Shown: piece by piece, positions 44,291 to 53,731 of the stretch
Layout: every line of letters starts with the position of its first letter
Numbering within the stretch: the first letter of the stretch is position 1
Assembly: GCF_013347965.1 (NCBI RefSeq)
Contig: NZ_CP048810.1
Span: 6,633,501-6,697,500 of the forward strand
From: Pseudomonas bijieensis
GTDB lineage: Bacteria; Pseudomonadota; Gammaproteobacteria; Pseudomonadales; Pseudomonadaceae
DNA: 64,000 nt
Reading direction: 5' to 3'
Made by a program: the position numbers and the translations under genes
Notes under the pieces: model-generated
What the model was told of the DNA's origin: nothing
The model's input: the letters and a program-made list of their open reading frames with translations, nothing else
Databases searched by the model: none

Positions 44291-46774
44291 TCAAAACGCG
44301 TATTGCAGACGGGTGTAGTAGTAACCGCCGGTGAAGCCGAAGGGCGAATAGCTGCCCCAGTTATCGCCGAACGAAGAGTTGCTGACACCGATATGGTCGG
44401 GGTACTTGTCGAACAGGTTCTGCGCGCCGACGGCCACGGTCAGTTGTTTGTCGATTGCATAAGCCACGTCGAGGTCGGTGATCCATTTGGCCGAATACTC
44501 GCGATCCAGGCTCGGATCGCTCGAGCTGTTGACCTCGGTGTAGGTGCCATAACGGGTCAGGCGCAGGTTGACGTCGAAGTCGTTGATCGCCCAGTCGGCA
44601 GAGAAAATCATCTTGCTGCTGGGGGAGGTCTTGGTAATCAGTGCTCGGGACTGGCGGCCGAGCAACTGGAAGTCGCCTAGGGCGCTCAATTGCGAAGGGG
44701 TGTCGTTGACGCTGAGGATTTTCGTGTGGTTGTAGTTCAGGGCCGCGGTCCACCTCACTGAGCCATAACGGTCCAGGTTCTGCCGATAATTACCCACCAC
44801 ATCGACCCCGGACGTCCGGGTGTTGGCGCCGTTGGTGAAGTACTGCGCACCGGCGGTGGCTGGCACGCCAATGCTGTCGAGCAGGGCGGCGACGCCCGGT
44901 CCCTGAAAACGTTCGCTGAGCACCAGACGGTCGCGCAGGTTGATGACGTAGCCGTCCACGGTCAGGCTCAGGTCTTCGCTGGGCGTCAGGGCGAAACCAA
45001 GGCTGAAGTTGGTCGAGCGTTCGGGTTTCAACGACTCAGCTCCGAGCGCCTGGGCGCCGGCCGAATCCACCGGCAGAATCACGTAGTTGTACGACTGATA
45101 GACACCATTGATGGTGTCGAAACCGGTCGAGCGCGCGGTGAAGATCTGATTGGCCAGTGACGGTGCGCGAAAGCCGTTACTGAGGGTGCCGCGTACCGAG
45201 AACATCGGGTTGAATTCGTAGCGGGTGCTGAGCTTGCCACTGCGGGTGCCGCCAACGCCTTCGTTGTAATGCTCGTAGCGTGCGGCAACGCCGAGGTACC
45301 ACTGCTCGACGGGGTAAAAGCCCAGGTCGATGTAGCTGGCAACGCTGTTGCGGCTGACTTTCTGCGCGTCTTCGGGGGTAATGCCGTTGGTGACCTGGGC
45401 TCCGGGATCGGGGCGTTCGCCGGCCCGTGGATGGCCGACCGGGAACACATAGCCGCCATCGATGTAGGAGGCCTCGGAGCCGGCGCGGGTTTCGTAGCTT
45501 TCACGTCGGTGCTCGAAACCGAAGGCCACGTCCAGGGGTTTTGCCAGGCCGATTTCGTAGCTGTTTTTCAGGTCGAGGTTGCTGGTCAACTGATCGGCGA
45601 TGTAGATGCCGGAGGTGAACTTGTTCGGCGTGTTTTCCCCCAGTGACGGGTTCTGGTTGTTGTAGGTGCGTTGCTTGGCGTAGTTGCGCCCGTACGTGCT
45701 GCTCAGGTCCCATGCCCAGCCGCCGAAGTCCTCGCCCTTGGCGCCGAACGCTGACTGGAAGTCGGTTTCGTTGACCAGCCAATAAGGGCTGTAGCCGTCA
45801 GGGTAGCCGTTGGGTCCGGTGGTAATGGTGTTACGGCCATTGGGCAGGCGGAAATTCTGCCCGTCGTTGTTCTCCCGGGTGGCCAATGTGGAGAACGAGT
45901 AGAGCGTGACGGCGTCGTTCAGCGGCAGGTCGAGGTTGTAGCCGACATCGGCCAGTTGGCTGCGCGGCAGCCCGTAGCCTTTGTACGTGTGATGGCTGGC
46001 ATCGGCCTCACGCGGGTCGGGCGAGCCGTCGGCCTGCGGGTAGTAATGGGAGGTGTAGCCGTTGCTGCCGGCCTTGTTGTCACGCTCTTGATAGCGGGTG
46101 TCGAACGAGACATTCAGCACCCCGGCTTCACCGATCTGGAAACCATAATTGAGCGCCTCCTGGGCAGTCCCGCGTTTACCGTCGTAGCCCTGGCCCAGGG
46201 TGGTGTCGGAGCTGCCTCCCGTGGTCTGCTTGAGGATGATATTGATCACCCCGGAAATGGCGTCCGAGCCGTACTGCGCCGCCGCGCCGTCGCGCAACAC
46301 CTCGATGTGATCGATGGACGCCACCGGGATCAGGTCGAGGTCGCTGGGGGCTGCGCCGCTATTGATGCCGTTGATGTTCAACGTGGCGCTGGTGTGCCGG
46401 CGCTTGCCGTTGACCAGCACCAGCACATGGGACGCGGTCAGCCCGCGCAGGGTGGCCGAGCGCACCACGCCGCTGGCATCCCAGCCGGCGCGGTCGGGCA
46501 GGTTGAAGGACGGGATGAACTTGCTCAGCGCCTCCAGCAGGCTCGGCTTGCCCACGGCGCGCAATTGTTCACCCGTCACCACATCGATGGGCGTCGGGCT
46601 GGTGGTTACCGTGCGCTCGGTGGCGCCACGGTTACCGGTGACCACCACGGTGTCGAGGGTTGGCGAGCCGTTTTCGGCGGCCTCAAGGTTGAATGAAGCG
46701 AGGCCGCAGGCAATCGACAGCGGCAGCAGTAACGGACGATAGGGCGTGGCACGGCGCGTTTGGCAGTTGAACAT
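44291..46774 (-). CDS. TonB-dependent outer-membrane receptor
   Basis: An 827-residue receptor. The N-terminal signal region ends near 33 (LEAA), a TonB box-like LDTVVVTGNRG follows, then the plug domain (VEVLRDGAAAQYGSDAISGVINI) and a long barrel ending in a C-terminal aromatic motif (TRLQYAF). It imports a small ligand using TonB energy. Its place after amine oxidase and RidA and before an SsuA-like protein suggests an organosulfur or sulfated ligand rather than a siderophore, but that is inference. Confidence 0.9.
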   Translation of the reverse strand: MFNCQTRRATPYRPLLLPLSIACGLASFNLEAAENGSPTLDTVVVTGNRGATERTVTTSPTPIDVVTGEQLRAVGKPSLLEALSKFIPSFNLPDRAGWDASGVVRSATLRGLTASHVLVLVNGKRRHTSATLNINGINSGAAPSDLDLIPVASIDHIEVLRDGAAAQYGSDAISGVINIILKQTTGGSSDTTLGQGYDGKRGTAQEALNYGFQIGEAGVLNVSFDTRYQERDNKAGSNGYTSHYYPQADGSPDPREADASHHTYKGYGLPRSQLADVGYNLDLPLNDAVTLYSFSTLATRENNDGQNFRLPNGRNTITTGPNGYPDGYSPYWLVNETDFQSAFGAKGEDFGGWAWDLSSTYGRNYAKQRTYNNQNPSLGENTPNKFTSGIYIADQLTSNLDLKNSYEIGLAKPLDVAFGFEHRRESYETRAGSEASYIDGGYVFPVGHPRAGERPDPGAQVTNGITPEDAQKVSRNSVASYIDLGFYPVEQWYLGVAARYEHYNEGVGGTRSGKLSTRYEFNPMFSVRGTLSNGFRAPSLANQIFTARSTGFDTINGVYQSYNYVILPVDSAGAQALGAESLKPERSTNFSLGFALTPSEDLSLTVDGYVINLRDRLVLSERFQGPGVAALLDSIGVPATAGAQYFTNGANTRTSGVDVVGNYRQNLDRYGSVRWTAALNYNHTKILSVNDTPSQLSALGDFQLLGRQSRALITKTSPSSKMIFSADWAINDFDVNLRLTRYGTYTEVNSSSDPSLDREYSAKWITDLDVAYAIDKQLTVAVGAQNLFDKYPDHIGVSNSSFGDNWGSYSPFGFTGGYYYTRLQYAF

Positions 46775-46810
46775 AAGCGTGAAGCTCCTGAATGTCGGCT
46801 GAGGTCCGTG

Positions 46811-47308
46811 TCACTTCTTGCGAGCGGCGACGGCTTCGATTTCCACCAGGCCGCCGGGTAGCGGCAAGGCGACCACCTGGACGGCGGTGCGCGCGGGTTT
46901 GTTTGGCTGTTCGACGCTGCCGAAGAACGGCGTATAGCCTTCCTGCAGCCCGGCGAAATCGAGCTTGCCGCCCTTGGCTGGGTCGCCCACCAGGAACACC
47001 CGCAGTTGCACCACATCCCCCAGGTCCAGGCCCTGGCTTTGCAGTACGCCCTTGAGTTTGTTGAGGATCGAGGTGGTCTGGGTCGCGGTATCGCCGTAGG
47101 CGGCAAAAGAGTCTTTCGGCGCTTGCGGGTCGTGCAGGTCAGCGAGCAGGCCGCTGACGAACAGCAAGTCAGTTTGTGCGGGCACCGACACCGCCAGGGA
47201 GATTGGAAAATTGGAGTTGGGCAGGGCGATGCGTTTGATCTCGTCGGCGTGGCTGGTGAAGGCGGTGGCAGTCATGAGAAGTCCTGTGAGCAAGGTCATG
47301 GTTTTCAT
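46811..47308 (-). CDS. Exported RidA family protein
   Basis: A 165-residue RidA (YjgF) protein preceded by a Sec signal peptide (residues 1-21, MKTMTLLTGLLMTATAFTSH then A). The RidA core includes LLFVSGLLADLHDP, the family arginine in PARTAVQVV and LVEIEAVA at the end. It lies 24 bases downstream of the Tat-exported amine oxidase gene. A periplasmic RidA is unusual; it would deaminate imines released by that oxidase in the same compartment. Confidence 0.85.
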   Translation of the reverse strand: MKTMTLLTGLLMTATAFTSHADEIKRIALPNSNFPISLAVSVPAQTDLLFVSGLLADLHDPQAPKDSFAAYGDTATQTTSILNKLKGVLQSQGLDLGDVVQLRVFLVGDPAKGGKLDFAGLQEGYTPFFGSVEQPNKPARTAVQVVALPLPGGLVEIEAVAARKK

Positions 47309-47332
47309 CGGTCAGTCCTTTATCGAAATGAA

Positions 47333-48907
47333 TCAGGCGGCAACGCCCGGTTGCTGGCGCTCGGCATGGCGGCCGATCAGAGAGACGATGCGCCGCGCTG
47401 AATCAGCGGCGGTGTTCTGCCAGATACCGACACCGCCATGGGCGAGGGCGTCGCTGGCCAGGTAGGTGCGGCCTTGGGGTTGGTTGAGGATCTGGTAGGC
47501 CTGCTCGCCGACTTCGTCGTTGACGATCCACGGGCCTTTGCTGAACGGCACCTTGGACCAGTTGATGGCCACCGGTTTCTGCAGCTTGGCGCTGTGGCCG
47601 GGATGCAGCAGTTCGACGGCTTGCCGGGAAGAGGCGAACTGTTCGGCGAGGGACTTCCTGGCGAAGGACTGGGCGGCTTCGCTGGTGTTGTAGGCCGCGA
47701 CCAGGATGCCCTGGTCACTGTTCAGGCGATCGCTGGGATACCACAGCCCCTTGACCTCATGATCCAGGTAAGACAGCCCGCCGAAGATGTTGAAGTCGGT
47801 CTCCCAGAATCGCGGCGACTGCCAGGCCACTTTGTTCGCCTGGTCGCTTTGCGCGCTGAGGATTGCTTGCTTGAAGGGCGTGCTGAAGTTGCTCGGTAGC
47901 CTGGCCAGCAGCGGCAGGGGCACGGTGACGATGGCGTAGTCGGCGCTCAGGGTCTGAGTCTTGCCGGTCTGGCGATCCCGATAGGTGATGCGGCTGCCAA
48001 GCTCTGCGGTCTGGATGTCACTGACTTCGGCATGGAACCGAATCGCGTCCTTGAGCTTCTCGTAAAACGCGAAAGGGATCCGATCCATACCGCCGACCGG
48101 CTGGAACATGGTCGAGGAAAACTCGGGGATTTCATCGAACACCAATGCCCCCCAGAGCTTGGGATTGAGCAGTGTCTGCAACTCCAGCGGTGTGCGGGTA
48201 AGGCCGGTTTGATCGCCTGCACCGGGGATGCGGGTATAGCCCGAGCGCACCGACCCCTTGTATTTGAAGTCGGTGTTGAGGTCGCCATAGACCTTCAGGA
48301 AGTTCAGCAGCGCCTGACGGTCGTCGGCACTCAGGTCCTGGTCCAGGGCCTTGCGGCTGACGGTGCGCGCCAGCAGTTCGGACAATTGTCCTCGAGTGTC
48401 GTTGACTGCCTGGCGCAGCTGGAACGCCGGCTGTCGGGCGTCCGGCAAGGCCAGCGCATTACGGCTGCTGTTGACCAGCACTTGCAGTTCGACGCCCAGT
48501 TCGCGGCAGTAGCCGAGGATCGTCTGGTGATGGCTGGGGATGCGCGCCGGGCCGGCGTTGAAAAACTGCCCGTCATCGAACTCCACGGTCTGGCTGATGC
48601 CGTCGTCGAAATCGACCTTGGTGCCACGCCGCAAGGTCCAGTTGCGTCCGCCAACCCGTTCACGGGCTTCGAGAATCGTCACGGTGAAGCCGGCCTTGCG
48701 CAGTTCGTAGGCGCTGACCAGGCCGGAAATGCCGGCGCCGACCACCACCACGTGTTTGCCCTTGCCACTGTTGCCCAGCTGTAGCGGGGTGAAACTCGCC
48801 GCCACGGCCTGAGGTTTCAGGCCTAGCGCACCGAGGGCGCCGAGGGCGGCGGAATAACCACCGACGGCGGCAATGCGGGAAATCATTTGCCTGCGAGTGA
48901 AAGCCAT
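47333..48907 (-). CDS. Tat-exported flavin monoamine / L-amino-acid oxidase
   Basis: A 524-residue flavoprotein with a twin-arginine signal (TRRQMISR, Arg5-Arg6) and hydrophobic region to about 37. The FAD motif is VVVVGAGISG (53-62) and the FAD ribityl segment is ARERVGGR (81-88), as in monoamine oxidases, L-amino-acid oxidases and tryptophan 2-monooxygenase. It would oxidise an amine or amino acid to an imine and hydrogen peroxide in the periplasm. It sits between the TonB receptor and the exported RidA, so a shared pathway is likely. Substrate unknown. Confidence 0.87.
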   Translation of the reverse strand: MAFTRRQMISRIAAVGGYSAALGALGALGLKPQAVAASFTPLQLGNSGKGKHVVVVGAGISGLVSAYELRKAGFTVTILEARERVGGRNWTLRRGTKVDFDDGISQTVEFDDGQFFNAGPARIPSHHQTILGYCRELGVELQVLVNSSRNALALPDARQPAFQLRQAVNDTRGQLSELLARTVSRKALDQDLSADDRQALLNFLKVYGDLNTDFKYKGSVRSGYTRIPGAGDQTGLTRTPLELQTLLNPKLWGALVFDEIPEFSSTMFQPVGGMDRIPFAFYEKLKDAIRFHAEVSDIQTAELGSRITYRDRQTGKTQTLSADYAIVTVPLPLLARLPSNFSTPFKQAILSAQSDQANKVAWQSPRFWETDFNIFGGLSYLDHEVKGLWYPSDRLNSDQGILVAAYNTSEAAQSFARKSLAEQFASSRQAVELLHPGHSAKLQKPVAINWSKVPFSKGPWIVNDEVGEQAYQILNQPQGRTYLASDALAHGGVGIWQNTAADSARRIVSLIGRHAERQQPGVAA

Positions 48908-48941
48908 GAAGTGCTCCTTGGCATGGTTGCCGATCAGGGGG

Positions 48942-51071
48942 TCAGAGGTCGTAGCGCACAGTCAGCAAGAGGGTTCGCGGATCGTTGATCGAGTAGTAGC
49001 GGGCGCCACTGGAGGGCACGTAGCCGACTGCCTGCGGGTATGCGCGGTCGAGCAGGTTTTTCACTGACAGCGTGGTGGTCCAGTGGCCGTCGCCGGAGAT
49101 GTAGCGGGTGTTGGCGTTCCAGAAGGTCTGCTGGGGAATTTCCTGGACGTCGTCGTTCAACGCGTTGGCGTAGGATTTGGTCTGGAACTGCGCATCGGTG
49201 CCGGCCAGCCAGGTGCCGGGCAATCCGGCCGGGATGGTGTAGTTGAGACCGACACTGGTGTTCCAGCGCGGCGAGTACACCAGTTGCTTGCCATTGGCAT
49301 CGACCCCGGCGCCGCTGGCGTTTTCGAAATCGTCGTACTGGCTTTGCAGGTAGCCGAGATTGAAGGTCAGTTGCAGGTCGTTGGTCAGCGCGCTGAGGGT
49401 TTCCAGTTCGACGCCGTAGGTGTGCGCCTGGCCGACGTTGGTCCGCAGGCTGACCCCCAGCGCCGGGTCGTAGGCGTTGGTCTGCAGGTCCTTGTAGTCG
49501 TTGTAGAACAGCGCAAGGTTGGCGCGCAGGCGGCGGTTGAAGAAGTCGCCTTTGAAGCCGGTTTCCCAAGTGGTCACGTCTTCAGGGGAGAACGCCTGCT
49601 CGGCGGCAGCCTGGGTTGGCGCGCGGTTGTCGTAGCCGCCGGCCTTGAAGCCTTTGGCGACATAGGCGTACTGGTTGAGGTGAGGTGTCCAGGCGTATTC
49701 GAAGCCGAGTTTCGGGCTGGTGGACTGCCAGGATTTGCTCGAGTCGGCGGTGAAGTTGGTGCCGGTGATCTGGCGGTCGGTGGTGACGGCGTAGTTGGTG
49801 TAGTCGAAGTTCTTGTGTTCGCGAGTGAAGCGTAGCCCCGCGATCAGCGACAGTTGCTGCGTGACTTTGTAACTGCCCTGACCATACAACGCATAGCTTT
49901 CGGTATTGGTCGTGCTGTATTGACCCTGGCCGATCACCCGGTTGCGCGCGATCGAGTAGGTCAGGCTGTCGCGCTCGGCATCGAACTTTTCCCGATACAG
50001 GTACAGGCCGGTGCTGAAACTGAAATCGTCGTAATCGCCGTTGAGCTGGAACTCTTGGGTGGCGTAGTCCTGCTTGTAGGTGATCAGGCTGTTCTGAATC
50101 AGGGCGGCCTGGCCCGAGTTGTCATAGTCCACCGGTTGGTTGAACGCGGAATAGGCGGTGACCGATTTGAAGTTCAGATGGTCGTCGATGGCGTAGATCG
50201 CCCGCAGCACCGAGCTGCCCTGGTCGAGACGGTTTTTCGGATTGAGGCTGCTGTAGCTCTTGAACTTGTCGAAGTGCCCGTCGGCATCGAATGGGGTGTA
50301 GCTGGTCGTATCGCCACGGTCGAAGGTTCCGGCCAGGGTCAGTTGCACGTCCCAGGGCGAATCAATGGGATTGAAGCGCAGCTTGCCGCGGTAGGACTGC
50401 AGGTCGACATTGTTCACATCCTTACCGCGGGTGGGATTGGACACGGTGCCGTCGCGGCTCAGGCGAATCGCCGAGAAGCTGCCGAACAAGGTGTTGTCCA
50501 CCAGTGGGCCACTGATCAGCAGGCGAGCGTTCTGGGCGTTGTAGTTGCCGGCGCCGAGTTCGAAGAACCCCCGGGTTTCCTGGGTCGGGTCACGGGTGAT
50601 CACGCGGATCGCGCCGGCGCTGCTGTTGCGCCCGTAAAGCGTACCCTGGGGGCCGCGCAGGACCTCGACGCGTTCGACATCGTTGAAGTCGAGCATCGAG
50701 GAAATCGCCCGTGGGATGTACAGGTCATCGGCGTAGACCGCCACGGCGGCTTCCTGGATCGGGTCGGTTTCGCCGATACCACGAATCCCGTAGGTCTGCG
50801 CGCTGTAGGAGATCGACTGGCGGCTGAGGGTCAGGTTGGGCACTTGCCCGGAGAGATCGCGGATGCTCTTGATCTGCTTGTCTTCCAAGGCGTTTTCGTC
50901 GAACGCGGAGATCGCCAGCGGGGCTTTTTGCAAGTCCTCGCTGCGGTGTTCTGCTGTAACGGTGACAACGGGGAGGGCACCATCCTTGGTGTTTTCTTCG
51001 GCGTGCGCTGACAACCCGAGCAAGGTCAGCGATACGGCCAGCGTCAGACGGTTTTTGGTGATGTCGTGCAT
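48942..51071 (-). CDS. TonB-dependent outer-membrane receptor
   Basis: A 709-residue receptor with a signal peptide (about 1-24, ending SAHA), TonB-box region VVTVTAEHR, plug domain (VERVEVLRGPQGTLYGRNSSAGAI) and a barrel ending in TVRYDL. It is the first gene of a five-gene minus-strand operon. Its leader (51072-51335) contains the 23-nt element and the 33-nt upstream block also present before the SsuD-like gene, implying shared control with sulfonate genes. The ligand is unknown. Confidence 0.9.
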   Translation of the reverse strand: MHDITKNRLTLAVSLTLLGLSAHAEENTKDGALPVVTVTAEHRSEDLQKAPLAISAFDENALEDKQIKSIRDLSGQVPNLTLSRQSISYSAQTYGIRGIGETDPIQEAAVAVYADDLYIPRAISSMLDFNDVERVEVLRGPQGTLYGRNSSAGAIRVITRDPTQETRGFFELGAGNYNAQNARLLISGPLVDNTLFGSFSAIRLSRDGTVSNPTRGKDVNNVDLQSYRGKLRFNPIDSPWDVQLTLAGTFDRGDTTSYTPFDADGHFDKFKSYSSLNPKNRLDQGSSVLRAIYAIDDHLNFKSVTAYSAFNQPVDYDNSGQAALIQNSLITYKQDYATQEFQLNGDYDDFSFSTGLYLYREKFDAERDSLTYSIARNRVIGQGQYSTTNTESYALYGQGSYKVTQQLSLIAGLRFTREHKNFDYTNYAVTTDRQITGTNFTADSSKSWQSTSPKLGFEYAWTPHLNQYAYVAKGFKAGGYDNRAPTQAAAEQAFSPEDVTTWETGFKGDFFNRRLRANLALFYNDYKDLQTNAYDPALGVSLRTNVGQAHTYGVELETLSALTNDLQLTFNLGYLQSQYDDFENASGAGVDANGKQLVYSPRWNTSVGLNYTIPAGLPGTWLAGTDAQFQTKSYANALNDDVQEIPQQTFWNANTRYISGDGHWTTTLSVKNLLDRAYPQAVGYVPSSGARYYSINDPRTLLLTVRYDL

Positions 51072-51243
51072 GGTGAGCCCCAGGTGCGTAGGTGTGGCGT
51101 TGGTGTTTCATTTTTTTTTGGGCAAAGCGTTGCCGCAGTCATGGCTTGAAAGTCATGGCGGAGGTGGCTTGGGCCGGTTCAGGTTTTGGGTGTGGCAATT
51201 GACCGTGGAGTGGTGTCGGCCGGAAAAACGTGCAGTTCCGAAA

Positions 51244-51266
51244 GCCTCCACCTGGTCAGGGGTCGG
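51244..51266 (-). promoter_or_regulatory. Copy (a) of conserved leader element in sulfur-linked genes
   Basis: Minus-strand reading CCGACCCCTGACCAGGTGGA continuing GGC. The pattern CCGACCCC-N3/4-CCNGGYGGAGGC is shared with 62763-62785 and 57075-57098. It lies 172 bases upstream of the TonB receptor start. I do not recognise the element. Confidence 0.5.
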
Positions 51267-51299
51267 TGATGGTTGTAACAGTATTTGTATAATAAGGCG

Positions 51300-51332
51300 C
51301 TGTAAAAGTCCGATTTGTTATAAGTTAATTAT
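51300..51332 (-). promoter_or_regulatory. Conserved upstream block (a), matching 62820-62852
   Basis: 26 of 33 positions agree with the block before the SsuD-like gene, including CCGATTTGTT and TAATTAT. It is 33 bases from element (a), against 34 bases in the other copy. It is probably a promoter or activator site for sulfur-controlled transcription; no factor is proven. Confidence 0.5.
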
Positions 51333-51416
51333 AAAAAATTGACATCAATATTGTTATTAAGATGCGTAATTCTGATGTTGTGCCGATGCGAATGTACCCA
51401 AATCCTGTGGGAGCGA

Positions 51417-51494
51417 GCCTGCTCGCGATGGCGTTGGCACATTCAGCATTGATACAAACTGAACGACCGCTATCGCGAGCAGGCTCGCTCCCAC
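51417..51494. repeat. REPIN (inverted REP pair)
   Basis: GTGGGAGCGAGCCTGCTCGC and an inverted partner ending GCTCGCTCCCAC with a 40-base spacer. It lies between the TonB-receptor leader and the stop of the hydroxyacid dehydrogenase gene. Confidence 0.9.
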
Positions 51495-51529
51495 ATGGGA
51501 TGTACGTCTCCCGCCAGGATTGCCCGGGG

Positions 51530-52489
51530 TCAGTACCCGCGCTGTACATTCGCCAGGTTCTCTGGCGCCAGTCCGGCCAGGAAACGCTCGAGGTTGGCCA
51601 GGAAGCTGTCAGCGATTTCGTAGCGAATGTTGCTGGAGATCGCTGAAGTGTGGGGTGACAGACGTACCCCGGGATGGGTGTAGAACGGGTGGCCGTCGGG
51701 CAGTGGCTCGGGCTCGGTGACATCCAGAGAAGCCAGGCCAATGAGTCCGCTGTCCAGGGCTGCAAGCAACGCCTCCTGGTCAAGCAAACCGCCACGGGCG
51801 ATGTTGATCAGGTGCAGGCCCGGCTTGGCGCTGGCGAGCACCGTGCTATCGACGATATGTCGTGTTGCCTCGGTCAGTGGCGCGGCCAGCACGAGGTGAT
51901 CGGCTCGGGAAAACAGCTCATGGATATCCCGCGCGGCCTCGACTCCCTCGATTTCGAAGGGAGTCTGGCTCTGACGCAGCGCCAGCACGTTGATGCCCAG
52001 GGCGTGGGCCTTGGTCGCCAGGCTACGGCCAATCGCACCAAAACCCAGGATCCCCAACGTACTGCCCTTGAGAGGCGTCAGGGCGGTGAAATTCCATTGC
52101 GCATCGTGCACCCAGATGTCCGGCAGTCGCTTGGCTGCCGCGAAGATCGCTGCCAGGGCGAATTCGGCGATGTTTTCGGCGGCACTGCCCCTGGACGTAC
52201 TCACCACAGGGCCGTCGAACAGCCACCTGGGGTAGAAGTCGATCCCCGAAGACACCACCTGGACCCATTTCAAACCGTAAGGCCAACCCGGCGGCGGCGT
52301 GTCCGGCGCCAGGTAGCCGCGCACATTGATGGGTCGTGCCAGCAACACGCTGGCGGTGGCCGGGAGGTCACTGGGGACGCCGGCCGGTACCTCGAGGACC
52401 TCGGTGCCAGGATGTGTGAGCGCGAGGCGCTGGCGAATCACCTGGTTGAAGTCTTCATCCAATTGGCTGGCGATCACGAGGGTGCTCAT
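51530..52489 (-). CDS. D-2-hydroxyacid dehydrogenase family protein
   Basis: A 319-residue NAD(P)-dependent dehydrogenase with the nucleotide motif GILGFGAIGRSLA, the catalytic arginine in INIARGGLLD, the glutamate in VTEPEPLP and His in LSPHTSA. ATG 52489 overlaps the preceding acyl-CoA-dehydrogenase-like stop by an ATGA. It is the last gene of the sulfur operon and may reduce a keto acid left after desulfurisation. The specific substrate is unknown. Confidence 0.85.
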   Translation of the reverse strand: MSTLVIASQLDEDFNQVIRQRLALTHPGTEVLEVPAGVPSDLPATASVLLARPINVRGYLAPDTPPPGWPYGLKWVQVVSSGIDFYPRWLFDGPVVSTSRGSAAENIAEFALAAIFAAAKRLPDIWVHDAQWNFTALTPLKGSTLGILGFGAIGRSLATKAHALGINVLALRQSQTPFEIEGVEAARDIHELFSRADHLVLAAPLTEATRHIVDSTVLASAKPGLHLINIARGGLLDQEALLAALDSGLIGLASLDVTEPEPLPDGHPFYTHPGVRLSPHTSAISSNIRYEIADSFLANLERFLAGLAPENLANVQRGY

Positions 52490-53673
52490 GGGAGGTCCTT
52501 TTTCTGACGTTGAGCGAACACCGCTTTGCCGACGCCCTGCAGCACGGCATCGTTTTGCGGGGTGTGGATGCGACTGCACAGTACGTCGCGGTAATGCCGT
52601 TGCAGCGGATTGTGCCGCGACAGACCCGGGTTGCCGGAGGCTTCGATGGCGAGCTCGACCGCACGGATCGCGTTGCCTGTCACCAGGTACTTCAATTGCG
52701 CGGCGTGGTGGGCGGGGGTGCGCCCTTCGGCGGCAGCATCGAGCAGGCTGCGGTTGGCGAACAGCAAGGTGTCGATGTGCCCGACGGTTTCCTGGAAGCG
52801 CGGCAGGGTCGACAGCGTGGCACCGAGGTTGGACGGCTTGCGCTGTTCCAGCCAGCTCACGAACCAGTCACGGGCGGCTTGCGCGACGCCGTCGTAGACC
52901 GCCGCGAGCAACACCGCCATCCACAGGAAGCCGTCGCTATCGAGTTCGGGCTGCGGCGCGCTCCAGGGGCTGACGCTGACCGCGTGATCCAGCGGCACCA
53001 GCACGTTGTCGAACAGCACTTCGTGACTGCAGGTGGCGCGCATACCCAAGTGGTCCCAGTCCTCGATGATGCTGATGCCTGGGGTATCCCGGTGGACCAG
53101 CCAAGCGCCCACCAGTGGATCTTCATCGGTGCTGCGGGCCCAGACGTTGAACCATGTCAGGCCATGGCTGCCGGTGGAGTAGATCTTGCGGCCGCTGATT
53201 CGCCAGCCTTCCGAGGTGCGCCTGGCGACAGTCGCTGGCAGCCCGCCACGGGCCGGCGTGCCCAGGTCAGGTTCGACGCGCAAGGCGTTGATCAACGCAC
53301 CGTCGCGCACGGCATCCTGGGCGACGCGCAAGCGCAATGCTTCGGGCCAGGTCCGGCTGTCCTGCAGGCGTGAGTGCTGGAGATATTGCATCACCAGGAT
53401 CAAGGCCGTGGAGGGTTCGCCCTTGGCGACCGCAGCGATGACCTTGCGCGCCTGCACCAGGCTGGCGCCGTCACCGCCGAGCGCCTTCGGTACCGTCAGG
53501 GCCAGCAGGCCGTGCTCGTGCAGCAGCTTGAAGTTGTCCTGGGGGAAGTCGCCGCTCTCGTCATAGACGTGGGCGGTCGCGGCCAATTGTTGACTGAGGC
53601 GTTCGAGCACTGTGTCGAAGTCGGCGACATTAACCGATTGCAACAAGGGTGGACGTAGGGAAGAAAGACTCAT
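52486..53673 (-). CDS. Acyl-CoA dehydrogenase-like flavin monooxygenase (SfnB/DszC type)
   Basis: A 395-residue protein of the acyl-CoA dehydrogenase superfamily with the three domains in order (helical N-terminus, beta-barrel with WRISGRKIYSTGS, and C-terminal helices). It lacks a clear fatty-acyl context and lies with a DszA-like LLM monooxygenase and sulfonate binding proteins. The SfnB/DszC subgroup uses FMNH2 to oxidise organosulfur compounds. It probably hydroxylates sulfur or adjacent carbon, needing a flavin reductase not encoded in this window. Confidence 0.83.
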   Translation of the reverse strand: MSLSSLRPPLLQSVNVADFDTVLERLSQQLAATAHVYDESGDFPQDNFKLLHEHGLLALTVPKALGGDGASLVQARKVIAAVAKGEPSTALILVMQYLQHSRLQDSRTWPEALRLRVAQDAVRDGALINALRVEPDLGTPARGGLPATVARRTSEGWRISGRKIYSTGSHGLTWFNVWARSTDEDPLVGAWLVHRDTPGISIIEDWDHLGMRATCSHEVLFDNVLVPLDHAVSVSPWSAPQPELDSDGFLWMAVLLAAVYDGVAQAARDWFVSWLEQRKPSNLGATLSTLPRFQETVGHIDTLLFANRSLLDAAAEGRTPAHHAAQLKYLVTGNAIRAVELAIEASGNPGLSRHNPLQRHYRDVLCSRIHTPQNDAVLQGVGKAVFAQRQKKDLP

Positions 53674-53731
53674 GGCGGGTTCACTCGATCAAAAAGGTAA
53701 GAGCCAGCTATAACTGCCGTGGCGAGAGGGC

